Source: Scatophagus argus (lineage: Eukaryota > Chordata > Actinopteri > Scatophagidae). Taken from it: a DNA stretch of 64,000 nt. The first letter of the stretch is position 1. Every line of letters starts with the position of its first letter. Under the pieces are notes generated by a model. The model was given only the letters and a program-made list of their open reading frames with translations. It did no database searches and was not told where the DNA came from. The stretch covers positions 8,468,501-8,532,500 of the forward strand of contig NC_058498.1 of the NCBI RefSeq assembly GCF_020382885.2. The letters run 5' to 3'. Both the position numbers and the translations under genes were made by a program. Positions 38,401-51,195 of this stretch are shown one piece after another.

Positions 38401-41400
38401 AAATCAATATGAACAGTAGGTTAAACTTCAGCTACCATTGCCGGTTGGCTTACGGGAGAAACCAACACAATCATGTACTTAAGTGAATTTTAACTAATTC
38501 ACTACTTTACACACCCACATAACGTGGTATTTTTTTATATACATAATAAAGTTAGAACCAGTGTTCTTTCAAAAATTTGATAAATCAATTCATGCATTAC
38601 AATGGCAGAATATAATCACAACTACAACAACCATGAAGTCTTGTCGGAGCTGTTTTGAAGCTGAAGTTGTAAAGCCTTCAAATCAGCCAAGGTCTCTGAA
38701 CTGTTCGGTTGATGTGGGACCTAACCTAATGTCAGTAAAGAGACATTAAGGTTTTTTATACACACTTTATGAAATTTAAAGCAAAACTCACATTTTCCAT
38801 TCAGGGTGCGAGCCCACCATTTTCCTACTGGGTTATTATTTGTTCGGACGATCTCCACACTCTCGCCCTTTCGTACAACGAGGTCCAGTTTTCCTTCTCC
38901 GTGCCAGTCATGTCGGACTCTGGCTGTATGAATAACCTCGTCCTCCCCTTGCAACTACAGAAGGATGGAAGTAAAGTTGTGAAAGTTAGCATTTAGCAGA
39001 AGTTAATGAGATTTAAATGTTGTTATAAAGTGGCAAACTATAAGAACCTCAACATTTTGGGATGTACTAAGTTAAAATAAAATACTAAACCTTCAAATAG
39101 AAAATACCATTCCTGGTTTGCATTTTCTTAGAGGACAAATGCTGTAGGTTCCTTACCTGAAAGTTCTTCCTAAAGTCATTTTCTTTTTTCTGATGCTCCA
39201 TCTGGTCTCTCTTCTCCAGCTCCAGTGGCCTCTGAGGTTCTTTTTTATTTTTCTTCTCAGCATTTGTTAGGTTTGCCTCCAAATTATCCCTATAAAGCCA
39301 AAATTGAAAATGACTTCACATGAAACCATAAACCCACTCCACACATAACAAGCCTCCAACATCAGTATGCCGATAATGCTTCTGTAATGTTCTGATGTTT
39401 TGCTGGTAAAATGTTTACCATGTACAGCATATTAGTGAACCTAGCTAACTAACACTATCTGGCAGGCATTCAAAATGCAGCAGAGGCTGATGAGAAAGTC
39501 AAGAGTTTGAACATAAACCAAATTGCTGAATGAATTCAGAGAACCATTAAAGTCATGGATGTGCTGTACTGTGGTTAGACGAGAAGTTAGACAGGCTTAA
39601 TTGTCTGGCAATCATTAATGTCTACTATTAACTTCCTGAAAAATGTTCAAAACAAAAAATCAGCTGGTTATTCACTAGTGCGCCAAGCCTGTCTTGGTAA
39701 ACTGTTTTACCAACTACAGTATCCTATAAACTTAACAGCCTTTCACTTTTTCCGTTTGTTCTGCTCTGCCCACATTTCACAGTCTGCCCTGTGTTTTATC
39801 ACTATTTACTGCATTAACAGTAAATATGTTGAATCATATTCACAACTTACCAGAAAGAAATAAAACCACACACAAGGAGCAGCCATTGTTGTCAGTTAAG
39901 GACAATTTGAAGCACATTGTGTTAAATTAAGAAAAACAACAAGTGCTATAATGTTTAATGACAGAAAGTTTTTACTTACTCATCAATAGACTCATACACA
40001 TCTTCATTATCCTACAAAAGAAATGATGTTACTTGCACTTCAAAAGAACAAAGAGAAACATTCTTATTCATGAACTGAAGGGAGAGTGCTACCCATTGTA
40101 TGAAAATCAAATTATCGAGAATCAAGCTCCACTGAAGAGTTTAAATTCTAGTTTTCACTTCGCATTTGAAATTGGCAATGCAACAACTAAACTTCCTTCA
40201 TTGTTAGTTTCCAGTTTTAGGTAAGAGTACAATATGTTCCCGTAAGAGGAGCCACCTGGTTTTGAATTCTTAAAATGGGTGGCAGTCTCACTTTACTGTA
40301 ATTTAAAGTTTAGTCTCAGTTTTTTGTCCTCACCTCATCAATACACTGTGAACCATCACTCCAGGTCTCTGTAAAGTCACAACAAAAAAGACATAAAAGG
40401 ACAAAAAAATGAATACTAACCATTACAATAATCATAAAAATTAACAAAAAAAAGAAATAATTATAGGTAATATAATACAATTAAAATATTTCAGAGGAAG
40501 AAGAGCTTCAAGAACAAAAACGAGCTGTAGTGATGCAACAACAAAAAAAAATTGTTACCGTTCTTAATACAGTTTTCAATGTCATCGTAGGTGTCCTGGT
40601 TATCCTCAATGTCCCTACAATGAGTAAAACATGACAGCTGTTTTTTATTCACCTGTTATACAATCTGAAATGATGCAAAATTTCATTTTTAGGACACAGT
40701 GTTTACTGTTGCAGCCTCTTAACCTGACGCTTTTTGGTTTCACTCTGTACTGATTACTGTTGTTTCTCTGTTTAGCTTGACATTTCGCTCTTTGTTTCTG
40801 AACAGTTACTGATTTATAAGTCCAGTAGATACAAAGGAGATCTGTTTATTTTATTAAGCTTAAGATTATTTGTAGTGGCCTTTGGTAAATAGTTTAAAGT
40901 ATGTCAGGTATCTTCATAAGTAGAGAGATGACGTGAAGGTCTCTGACCCTAAGACCTATGACCACATGTTCCTTTTTCATACTATTTTTAAAACTCCAAA
41001 TAACAGTCTGTCATAATTTATTCTGCACAAAGTGCCTTGCATTTGTATTTTCAGGTCATGATTACTGTCATACCTCACACTATTTCCTGTCTGCCATCTT
41101 TGCTGTAGATCATGACAACTGTGATGGAAATACAAATCAGATTTTACTGTGATTTTATTAGTGGCGGTGAATGAGATGGAATTAAAAATGAAGACATGTT
41201 TTTTCCTGTATGTATGCGGGTCCTGTAATAACAACAGCATTGTGTGATATTAAATACTCACACAGAGGCTCCTTGACGCGGCAGCTTTCTGGGTTTGCTG
41301 GATCTTTGTGGTGGTTGTGGAGGACTGATTACTGCAGGTAAAGACATCTTTCTACCTGAGGGATCTCCTGGGAGAACCAGACATGTGACAAAGTGTTTTT

Positions 41401-44104
41401 ATGTGCAACCATTTCTGGCAAACTGACACAGATAACCAACAACGAAGACTCAAGTCAACAAATGCCAAAACAAAATGACAAATATACTGACACTTTCTCC
41501 TTTTTTATTTTCATTTTTCTGTTTAATTTCACTGAATTCTACTGTTAATTATCACATTTCCACACATTCCACACTGTAGTCTACCATTTGTTTTGAATAG
41601 TGCATTTAAAGATTTATTATAAGGCTTGTTTTAAAAAAAAAAGACTCTTCTGGCATTTGACGCTCCGTCCGTAACTATTTAGATGTGAAAATGTGTCAAT
41701 TTAATATACATAACTTTCTGTCAGAATTTTTAATTCAGAGATATTGAAAAAAATATTTCAAGCAGACATGGTGAAAGGATGGCAACCATATTATAACATG
41801 TTGTTGATCTTAAATATGAGCATAGATGCTCTAGTTAGACACCAGGAATGTCTAGATTGAATTCAAATATTACTTGAGTCCAACATAATAACAAATCTGA
41901 GCGCAAATATAAGCCTGAGAGACTCACCGCCTTGTTTTTTTGGGCCTGATCCTCGGTTGAACTTAAGAAAGGGCTCCAGGTTGACGTTGGGAGGCCGTTT
42001 GGGCTTTAAAGGCATGGGTCCTTCTCGGGGCAGGGGCTTCTTCAGTGGGGTCACATCCCCTGTGCTCCTCTGTCGAGACTGCTGTCGGAGCGGTAAAGTG
42101 TTGGAGGTGGGAGTCGTTGCATGAGCGTGAGCTGGAGCTGGTGCCGGGTTGATGCCTGGGGGCCTCGGGTGCCTCAGCATCATGCTCTGCAGCATTTCTC
42201 CTGTCTGCTTGACCTTCTTGGTGTCTGCCAGTGGGACGCTTGATCTGAATCCAGGATTGGGAGGCAGTCGAGGGAAGGAAACAGGTCTCGGGGGGATGGA
42301 GGCTGTCATTGGTTCAGCCCTCATTAGGCCCTGGTCAGCCATCAGAGGAGTAGGAGGGAGCGTAGGGGACAGTCTGTGTTGGGCCAGATTGTTCTCTGTC
42401 ACAGGCAGGATTGCCCTCCCAAATCCCGGTCGTGGAGATTTTGGGGAGCCGCTGTCTCGGCTACTGGTATCCGAAGTGCTGGCCTTGCTGTTGAACTTGG
42501 CTCTCAGAGCCTTGACATCAACGCTCTCCCCCTGACAACAACATAGGAGCACAAACTCAACTGCAGCAGCTCTGTCTCTAAAGCAGGAAGTTAGCAACAC
42601 AGCGAGGCATACCCCCACGCACACACAGCTCGTCAAACCCCCTACGCTAACTTTACAATGTGAGAATGCACCGTGCAACAACACGGTTTCCTGGTTGTTC
42701 TGATCTTTACAGGGCTGATAAGTTTCCTCCAGCTCTGTGCAGCAGACAAACACTGTGCAGTCTGAACAGTAAGGCAGCAATGAGTGATGACAAATAACTC
42801 TTCTTTCTGTTAAAACCAACAGTTAAAACTGATTTTATCAAGAATTTTCATGAAAACAATAGTAAGAAAAACCAGTCTGGACAATATAATACTGCCATAC
42901 CACCACTTTCAGTTTAATAATTTAAAATTGCCAGATTTTAAATGCAATCAAGTAATCCTTGACAATATAATCCAATTACATGATGTTTTTTTGGTAATCT
43001 GACTACACAGTCCTGATTACATGTGCATTACTGCCCAACTCTGATGATTTCCCATACACTGAATTGCACGTTGCTGTTGAATGAACCTCCTGCTTGTCAG
43101 ACTATGGCCATCATGTAGTCTGTTATCACCAATGAAAGTGAACCCAGCAACAGCTTTTTTTACACTCAAATGCCAATTTATTAGGTACTCCTATAAAATC
43201 TGTTGCTCAGTCATGACATTCTAACAGTACAATTATGATAATATTCAGTTTTTTTAACACTGTCCAAAAATTCTTAATTTAACTTTGTGCTTTTTTGTTC
43301 AGGTTGTAGTTTACATTGGTATTGAAGTGGACTATGTTATGTACGTTATGTCAACCCATTTACAAACTTTATGACCACAGGAACAAACATACAGTGAACA
43401 TACAGTTGCATTAACACCCCCCTGACAACAGTGACAATAACTGAACAATATAATTGTTCAAATTGTACCAAATGAGGTTGCCAGAGAAGCTAAATGTATT
43501 CGTGTAGTTGTTCTCATCGACACAAATGATCGAAACTGGAAGAGGGAAGTGTTCAGAACAGTTTAAAACAAGTCATGGTCGTCCACATGCAGAAATAAAA
43601 TCTGATGTCACTGGCGGACTTCAGCGGGTGGAGCCAGAACACTGTTGTAATAATAGCAAAGCTCAGCCAACAAATAAACGTGATGAGCAAGGAGGGAAAC
43701 ATGGTTGAAAATAAAAAGAAGCAAATTCTGTCATGAATGAATATGTCTTGTACTCTGTTATGTCGACAAAAAGAAAAAATGACAATAATAAAAGACCATC
43801 TTTTGTTTGAGCACCCTGTATCAGAGGATGTGCAGAAGAGCAGGAAGTGCTCGCAACCACACACCTCGGTACCTCAGCCAGCATCCTGCGGCCGTTGCCA
43901 TAGAGACTCCCCTCTTGAACTCCTGCACCAATAATCTTCAAACTCTGCTCGCAGTGGTGTTTCTCATTACAGGGAACAAAGGAAACAGAGAAAAACTTTT
44001 TCTCTACACCACAAAACACACTCACACATGCATATGAGGTTCCATTTTCAGTCAGCGAGCGTCTGCAGCAGAAACACAGAACAGAGTGTGTGCATGCATG
44101 TGTG

Positions 44105-44158
<54 letters not shown>

Positions 44159-45176
44159 GCCTCTTTTGGCGCTGACACAATATCGCAGATGTTTTGAAAG
44201 GTCTTGCCACAGACTCTAGCTGTGCAGGTGCACAGCAGAAAAATTCATGACCAAATGACAGAACAATGACAGTTAAAAAAATGTCAATTAAATACAGCCA
44301 TAAGCCATGTTCTACATGTTTTTTAAAAACTGTTTTATACAAATAAAGGCTGATTGAATATATTCATGTAAAATGTCTTTTATATTAGGTGCAAGCCAGT
44401 CTCTTTTACACAAAAACAGATATTTGCTGAAGCCGACTGATTTATCTAATTGTGTAATTTTAACTGTTGGCTAACTGAGCTGCTCAAATTTCAATAATTT
44501 AAATCTGGTTTCAGTGGAATTTTTGAGTCACCGTCATCTAAAGTCTTTGTACTCACTAATATGGACAAAAACCTGGAAGAAGTAGATAATCTTTTACAGT
44601 TTAAAGGCTAAAAATCAACCATCATTGATCGGTTTCCATATTTAAAAAGTGAACTGGCAAGAAAAGGAGCATAGAAAAGTAAAAGTAAAGCATTAATGAT
44701 TACACTGTGAATCATTAACTCATGGTAGCTGTGTGTAAAAAGGCTTTCTTTCATCAACAGCCGTATGAACATTCCTTCTTGTCAAATCCAACTTCCCCTT
44801 TTACTGTGAGAATAAGGTTATAACTGTATGGAACAACGGCAGCTGAGCACATCAGCATACAAGCTGCTGCATTTGCTGGAGGCATCTGCTGTTTCATAAT
44901 GCCACATCACGCCGTCACTGCGTTGTAAACTGATTTAAACATTTTAAGAAAGCGATCCACTGAGAACTTAGTTACGTGACAGAAGGAAACTGAGGTTTAA
45001 GCCACAGCAAAATAATAAAATATGGTGGTGGTCTTTTTACAACAGTCAGGTTATTCATAGATGTCTTGATGGTTGAGTTTAGCATCCCGCACATAAAAAA
45101 AGCTGATATACACTCCACTAATTGAAATTCAAAGTAAACTTTCTAAATAACATTATAAATAACAATTCCTTACCAT
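35440..45176 (-). CDS. FYB/PRAM1-family adaptor with two helical SH3 domains
   Basis: Sixteen coding exons join in frame to 558 residues: 45174-45176 (ATG only), 41928-42531, 41262-41367, 40559-40614, 40334-40368, 39980-40011, 39157-39289, 38792-38954, 37820-37970, 37606-37622, 37312-37372, 36991-37033, 36499-36661, 36060-36093, 35604-35641, 35440-35477. FYB (ADAP) and PRAM1 are haematopoietic adaptors that link immune-receptor signalling to integrins. Residues 2-202 are basic and proline-rich, opening with DVKALRAKFN (PRAM1 starts similarly) and containing KPKRPPNVNL, a FYB hallmark. Tyrosine motifs: YDDI (247), YESI (274), YDDV (436, 539), YDND (549). A charged helix precedes hSH3-1 (about 324-395, GKWWARTLNGK then YGYI); hSH3-2 is about 469-535 (ALCRNRFGK then YGYVSRS). 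The C-terminus YGYVSRSLLLPMERDIYDDVD resembles PRAM1, but two hSH3 domains resemble FYB1. Position on a 19p13-like block favours pram1. Confidence 0.85.
36262..36391. mobile_element. 130-bp Harbinger-like MITE with TTA target-site duplication
   Basis: The ends AGGCCCTTTCAG (36262-36273) and CTGAAAGGGCCT (36380-36391) are perfect 12-bp terminal inverted repeats. The element is flanked on both sides by TTA (36259-36261 and 36392-36394), the typical 3-bp target duplication of PIF/Harbinger transposons. It has no coding capacity and sits in the intron downstream of the hSH3-2 first exon of the pram1-like gene. Confidence 0.75.
42850..43200. repeat. Interspersed teleost repeats in pram1-like intron 1
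   Basis: About 42955-43040 contains TAATCCAATTACATGATG, GGTAATCTGACTACACAGTC and ACTGCCCAACTCTG, a frequent fish interspersed repeat. About 43165-43200 contains GCCAATTTATTAGGTACTCC, another frequent fish repeat motif. Both look like degraded DNA-transposon derivatives; family names are not certain. Confidence 0.5.
44108..44158. repeat. (TG)n microsatellite
   Basis: About 25 uninterrupted TG units lie in intron 1 of the pram1-like gene. ORFs across it (His-Thr repeats) are artefacts. Confidence 0.95.
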
Positions 45177-46106
45177 ATTTGCCTTTAGTGAGGGTTCAGT
45201 GATGGATAAATTGCTCCATGTCCAGCAGTGAATCAGTATCCAGGCTGATGCTGCTGTACAGCCAGCCACATGACACTAAACTTAGCACAAATGAGGAAAT
45301 GCTCAGTAATTCATGATGGGCTAACAGACTGACTGACTGCAACACAACGTGGGATTAACAGTAGAGAAACATTAACAAGCTGACAGCCGGTTTGTTTCAT
45401 TTCTTCTTAAAAGGTCAGCTTTTTCATTGCGTGTTTGAACATAGAGCAATCTTATCTATTTATTGTGTCTTTGTGGCTACATGTATTCGTGCATTTTCTC
45501 TCTTCTGTCTGAAAAAGCAAAATGTTACAAGCAGAGAAAGCAGAAAAACCGAATGACATAATTTTAGTCAAAAAACAGACAAAAAGTTACGCACAGTCTG
45601 AAGACAAACAAAAAAGAGTTAATCTGGATGTTCTCCGTTTAATTCTGCTTTACAGGAAAACTTTTTTAAAAAAGACAAGGCTGGTTAATTTGACAAACAC
45701 AAAGCAAAGTCACATAGAAATCAAGTAAAGAAAGGAAAAGTCATTTCAAGTATCAGATCAAACTGAAAAACAGAACATACTTATTATTTCCCAGTTTAAA
45801 CTGACATTGAAGGTCAAGCCAAATAGACAGCACATAACAAATTAAATTTGTGTGATCTTCCTTGGGCTCCTATTTAATGCATATTTTTGTTATTGTTGTT
45901 CCACACCGTCCACGTAAATCAAAATTGTGAATATTCAGTGACTGTAATTAGAAATTTCGTCTGAGACAGCACAGCAGCTACAGTAAATCCTCTTAAGACG
46001 CATGAGAAATGTGCAAATTCATCAATCAAATCAAGTCATCAATCCATTTTAATGCTTCCCCCTACAATCCAAACCACACGAACAATTTTCTCATCTAAGC
46101 AGGTCA
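45177..46106. other. Gap between pram1-like exon 1 and the Disabled-like stop codon
   Basis: The first part up to about 45240 should be pram1-like 5'UTR. Most of the rest is probably Disabled-like 3'UTR: minus-strand ATTAAA occurs near 45872 and AATAAA near 45460. No coding exon is seen. Confidence 0.4.
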
Positions 46107-49100
46107 TCACTGGAAGAGATTTTGGTCCAAGGTGGGGGACCCTTGCTGCAGTGGTCCTGTTGCTTCAGTGGGCTCACAGAGGGAGTTTGAGGGAGTGGGG
46201 TAACCGTTGAGAGCCGTGGGTGTGTTTCCTCCCCTCATGACTCCTGGCTGACTGCCTGAAGGGGGCGCTGCAGTGCCTGCTGGTGTCCATGTTGCCATAC
46301 TGCCAGGCACTGTGGACCACGGCGCCACAGCCGGACGTGTCCACTGATTTCCCAGAAGTCCCTGTTGGCCCCAAGACATGGTGGTAGGAGAGTATGGAGG
46401 AGAGGAGTATGGAGAGCCCCCTACTGGCTGTGCGGGGAACATGGGGAGGATCTGAGAGGTGGAGACTGTTGGCTGTGGAGACTCTGAGAGAAATGGAGAA
46501 GGTCTTTAATTTAAATCTTCACTAGTTGTACAGCAACATATCAATGGTTGGTCTTATTGGATACAACAAAATATCATCTTGGCCTGTTTTCTATATGAGG
46601 TATTTGTCACAACCCACTTGACAAACAGAACTATGAACTACTTTTGGACAAAACTATGCTGCCAACCTCACGGTTGATAGCACAAAGGTCCACAAAGACA
46701 TGACAGCATGAGTTTAGTGCGGAAGAACCCAACTGGCCAGCATAGAGCCCCGACCTCAACCCCATTGAATGCCCATAGAACAAACTGGAACTGAGACCCT
46801 GAGGCAGGTCCACCCATCCAACACCACTGCCCAACCCCACAAAAACTCCACTGCATGAGTGGCCAAAAAACACTCACAGAAACACCCCAAAATACCACAG
46901 AAAGCCCTCCCGGAAGAGTGGAAGCTGCCACAGCCAAAAAGAGGAGACCAACTCCAGATCAATGTCCATGCACTTTGAATGCAATGTCACCAGAGTCCCC
47001 ATTGGTGTAAAGGTCAGGTGTCCCAAAGCTTTTGTCTATATAATGTATTAATCGGAAAAGTTTTTGAAACTTCACTGTCAACCATTCATTATTAACTGGG
47101 TATTAGTATGGTCAACTTGCAGTTCATTTAGGTAAGAAAAAACACTTGGTTAAGGTCAGGGAAAGTTCATTGTGACTGTGAAGTAATAATAAAGCAATAA
47201 CTTGGAGTGACAAGTTGTAAATCAAGGCCCCTGATACTGAGGTGTACATCATAGCACATTGCTTCACACTTTTGCTGTTGAGGGAGTGATGTGAGGATGT
47301 CTAGGAGGTATGGAGGAAGTAAAGTAGATCTGTGAGATAACTTGTTTCAGAATTTATACACAGCAAACCCTACACTTTTCTTTGTCCTATATGGACAAAG
47401 CTATGCTATGCTATATATGCTATTCCCTGCCAGTATACACACTGCATATGTCATGAACATGGAGATCTTGGGAAAACATTGTGTGCACCTCCAGGTCTAA
47501 GAGGCCAAAGAGGATCAAGAGTAGGATCAGACTGTTGTCTGATTGTAGTATAGCATATAGTTTGTTAAAGTGCTGCAGACTGAAATGAAAATGTGAATGG
47601 AGTTTTGGTGTGCGGGCACTTCAATACCACTCTGTGAAGTGCACTAACCCACTGAACAAAGTTTTAAAACAGAGAGGCCTGATGTTTTTAATCTGTATGA
47701 CAGGACATCAAACTGACAAACTAGATGTGAATTGTGCCTTTGATGTGTTGCGGAAAGGGACTGTACTCTGTAATATGTTTATCAGAACAGGAAATATGTT
47801 TCTCAGTCTGAGTCCTGTTTGGCACAATTTATTGAAAATGAACACAGAAATCAGAAAATTCTTACAAAATGGTCAGGTGCGTAATGTAGTTTGTGGTTTG
47901 TTCATAAACATTACAGTAAACTGTTGGGACTTTTAACTATGTGAAGAAAACAATATAGTACATAGGGAGTGTGCATCTGCTTGTGGATGAGATGCTAGTT
48001 AACTGAGCTAGCTCATGTTAAAGCTCTGCTGAGGAAGATGTCATCAATAATTGCATCCTGTCCCATTACAAGCACAAGCCTTCTGAGCGCTGATACGGTG
48101 TAGTTTGGCAGAGAGAAAATAGTTCCTCTGTGAAATTAAAACAAGGTCAATGTCATGTTGTGACTAACCTGGCTGACTGGTACACGGGCTTTGGGTGGGC
48201 ATCATTGGCTCCGGCATTTGAACGGAGAAAACTTCCATCAACTCATTACTGAACGAGGCCTGCAGACAGAAACCGAAAAACACTACAGTCTGTGTTTGAT
48301 AACAGTACAATATATACAGAAGACGTACAAATCTAACTAAACAGCCCAGTTGCAAGAATAAAAAGTTAAAACACCGCTCAAGACTACTTCAACTGATTTT
48401 ACATTTTACAGTTTTCAACATATCCCTGCTCTGCAGAAGCATACCGTGCCAATTAAAACAGAAATACTATCAATTACTTTCATTTATTCATGATGTTAGA
48501 AGTTGAGGTAACTAATTAGACATCCACTGTCAGTTTGAACTCAAGAGCTCAAGAGCACTATGCAGTGTTTGTTATATAAGCCTGCTATCAATTTTGCCTA
48601 TTTTTATTATTATTTCTTGGTTTTATTTGAGAAGAGAGCGACGATGTGAGCGCTCCCTGAAAGCGAAACCAAAATATCTTGAGCGCCCTCTATTGGCTGG
48701 CTCCAGTACAGGTCATAACTCCCTCCCTCTTCATGTTAGCAGAGGGGACTTTGATTAAGATAAATACTACACATCAAAAAAGTTTTCACAAATTTTCTTG
48801 ATTTAAATCTTATCGTGCTGATGTACAAGTGCTTTTCTGATAAATTTGGTTTTAATAAGTTATTTGATGCTATAAAAGGACGGTGAAAAGTCATGATTGC
48901 CAGCTTAGCGCTACTCAGCTGGGTCTATGGGCAACATTTGTGAAAGTGGTCAGAAACCCTGATTTTTCTGTAAGAGTGGATTAAAACATTCACAGGTTGC
49001 ATTTTTCTTTGTTTTACCTGGTTTTGATTTTGTTCTGTCGAAGAATCTGGCTGTGAACTGAGCTCATCATTTATAGCAGGTTCCTGACAAAAAACAAACA

Positions 49101-51145
49101 ACAACAACAAAAAAAAACAAACAAAACAAGTTGATAAAGAGCTGTTCAATGATAAACAAGGCTGATCTTTCTTCATTCTTACACTTACCTCAGCTGGAGG
49201 GGCTGTACTCTCATTTAGAGGCACTGCGGTAGTTTTCTGGAAAAAACAAACAAACAAGCAGAAACAACACTGAAGAGAGCCTTTATGAAAAAAGGAAACA
49301 AAACAAAACACACATACAAGAAATTAAAAATCTAAAAATAAAAATGCAGATTTTATCTGACTTGTGTTGGTGCCTCTGCAGGTTCCTGTGGTATCTCTTG
49401 GTCCAGAAGCTGACAAACCTCTGCGATGTCGATCAGGACCGACGCTGCCTGGTGGACAAATAGAAAACATCACACTGTGGATCAAACACACTCTCTGCAG
49501 GGTGGTGCAGGGTACAAAAATGGCATCCAGTCAATATTGAAATACACTGACTGGATGTTTTAGGGGAAGACAGAGAAATAATTCTCGTTCCCTGTCAGTC
49601 TTTTGTCAAGCAGCTAATGTATGAGGCTACATGTTTATACCACTTCTGAACATGCTGGTTGTATTTGTGAATAACACCATCCATTATCTATATGTTGTGA
49701 AGACATCCCATGAGTGTGTCGCTACCAGGTTGGCCGTCTTGATGTAGAAGAGGCTGTAGGTGTTTTGGTGTTGGTAGACGTAGGCCAGAGCTCTGGGGTC
49801 AGACTCATCTTTCTTCAAAGAGCTGATCTTTCTCCTGTCATGATCATAAAGTACAGCCTGAAAACAAGAACATAAAGAGGATATGAGCTTTTTATTATAT
49901 CACAGCATACTATATCTAACCACTGAATCTCCGTTCTGCTTTGAAAGAAGCTAACGAGGGAACAGAATCACCATTACTGTGAAGAAAGAAAAAGGAAAAA
50001 GTAGCCTGATTTAAATTGTCTTCATTGGTTTTCCCCACCTCAAAAAGTTTCCTTTCTCTGGCTTTTGTGGTGGAGATTTTCCTGATCTTGGCTCTTCACC
50101 ATTAAACTGATAACAAGACATAAAGATTGGAATCCATTTCCTCCAGAAGAGTGTGTTTGCAGGAGGAGAAAATCAATTTGTTGAAATTTCTCTTGTTGAA
50201 CGTGAAAGAATTATGCACAATCATTCAGGGCAGGCGAATGTTTGTGATGTTTGGTATCACCACAACCCGCAGTTGAATCAGAAAATGGGTCAAAATGGAG
50301 GCAGATATGGGACCAAAACTGCAATATAATCTGCAAACCCAATTTCCTTCCTGCAGTATTTATTTCAAATAAGAAACATTATTTACTGATTTCAAATACT
50401 ACTTTTTTACCACCAATGTTTATTATTATTATTGAAGAAAAAAATGTACCAAATGCCAAACTTAATTTTTTTAAGGGAAGATAAATAGAGATTTTGGCCG
50501 AGTATTTAAAATAGATCTGTGTTGAACTAAACTGGCTCACTATACTCTCCTATTGGCTCAGAACTAGAAGCAAAGCAAAGCATTGTTTGCCATTTGCCAT
50601 TGTTAACCAGTTTTATGCCACTGATCCATGTCAGTTGCATGCTGCTTTATCTCCCACGGGAATTCTGAGAATAAAAAAAAATTAAAAGTAAAAAGTAAAA
50701 AAGAAAGCACTTGTTATCTGGCATTAGTGTGTGTTGTTGCAGTTGCACAGTGAGAGAGCAACATTTTCAAGATCATCCTGATGGGGTCGCTACTGCTGCA
50801 GGCCAGCACAACGATGCAGGAGAAATCTGACCTGCCTAAGACAGTGACTCACCCCAGTCCTTTCGTCCACTATTTTCAGGCCACTGGAGGAAACATTCAG
50901 CCAGACTCTCTGTTTGTGTTTCCCCTGTCTCCTCGCTACTGACTCAAAGCCCTAACAAAGATGGGAAGAAAAAAATGTGGTTTAAAATAGTCAGAGGAGC
51001 TGAGTTCACAAGGTGGTAGCAGACATACCCAAAAGTGAAACCAATATTTATACTGCTGGTGATTTATATTAAGACAATATCTAAAAGTAATCTATAAAGT
51101 TGTTGTTTTTTTTGTAACTGAGTGCTTAGTAAAGCACTCCCCTGA

Positions 51146-51195
<50 letters not shown>

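Larger units (their letters stand above)
42532..45173 (-). other. Large intron 1 of the pram1-like gene
   Basis: Apart from the repeats noted separately, this 2.6-kb intron holds nothing I can recognise. The start codon lies on its far side, at 45174-45176. Confidence 0.55.

Noticed and set aside
43663-44342. ORFs with His-Thr repeats
   Set aside because: They read across a TG/CA microsatellite inside an intron; no family similarity.
35440-45176. Naming the adaptor fyb1 outright
   Set aside because: Two hSH3 domains and RPPNV-type motifs fit FYB, but the N-terminus, C-terminus and chromosome neighbours fit PRAM1. The symbol was left empty.
47610-47936. 108-codon plus-strand ORF
   Set aside because: It has no recognisable homology, lies antisense inside an intron of the Disabled-like gene, and shows no splice or promoter support.
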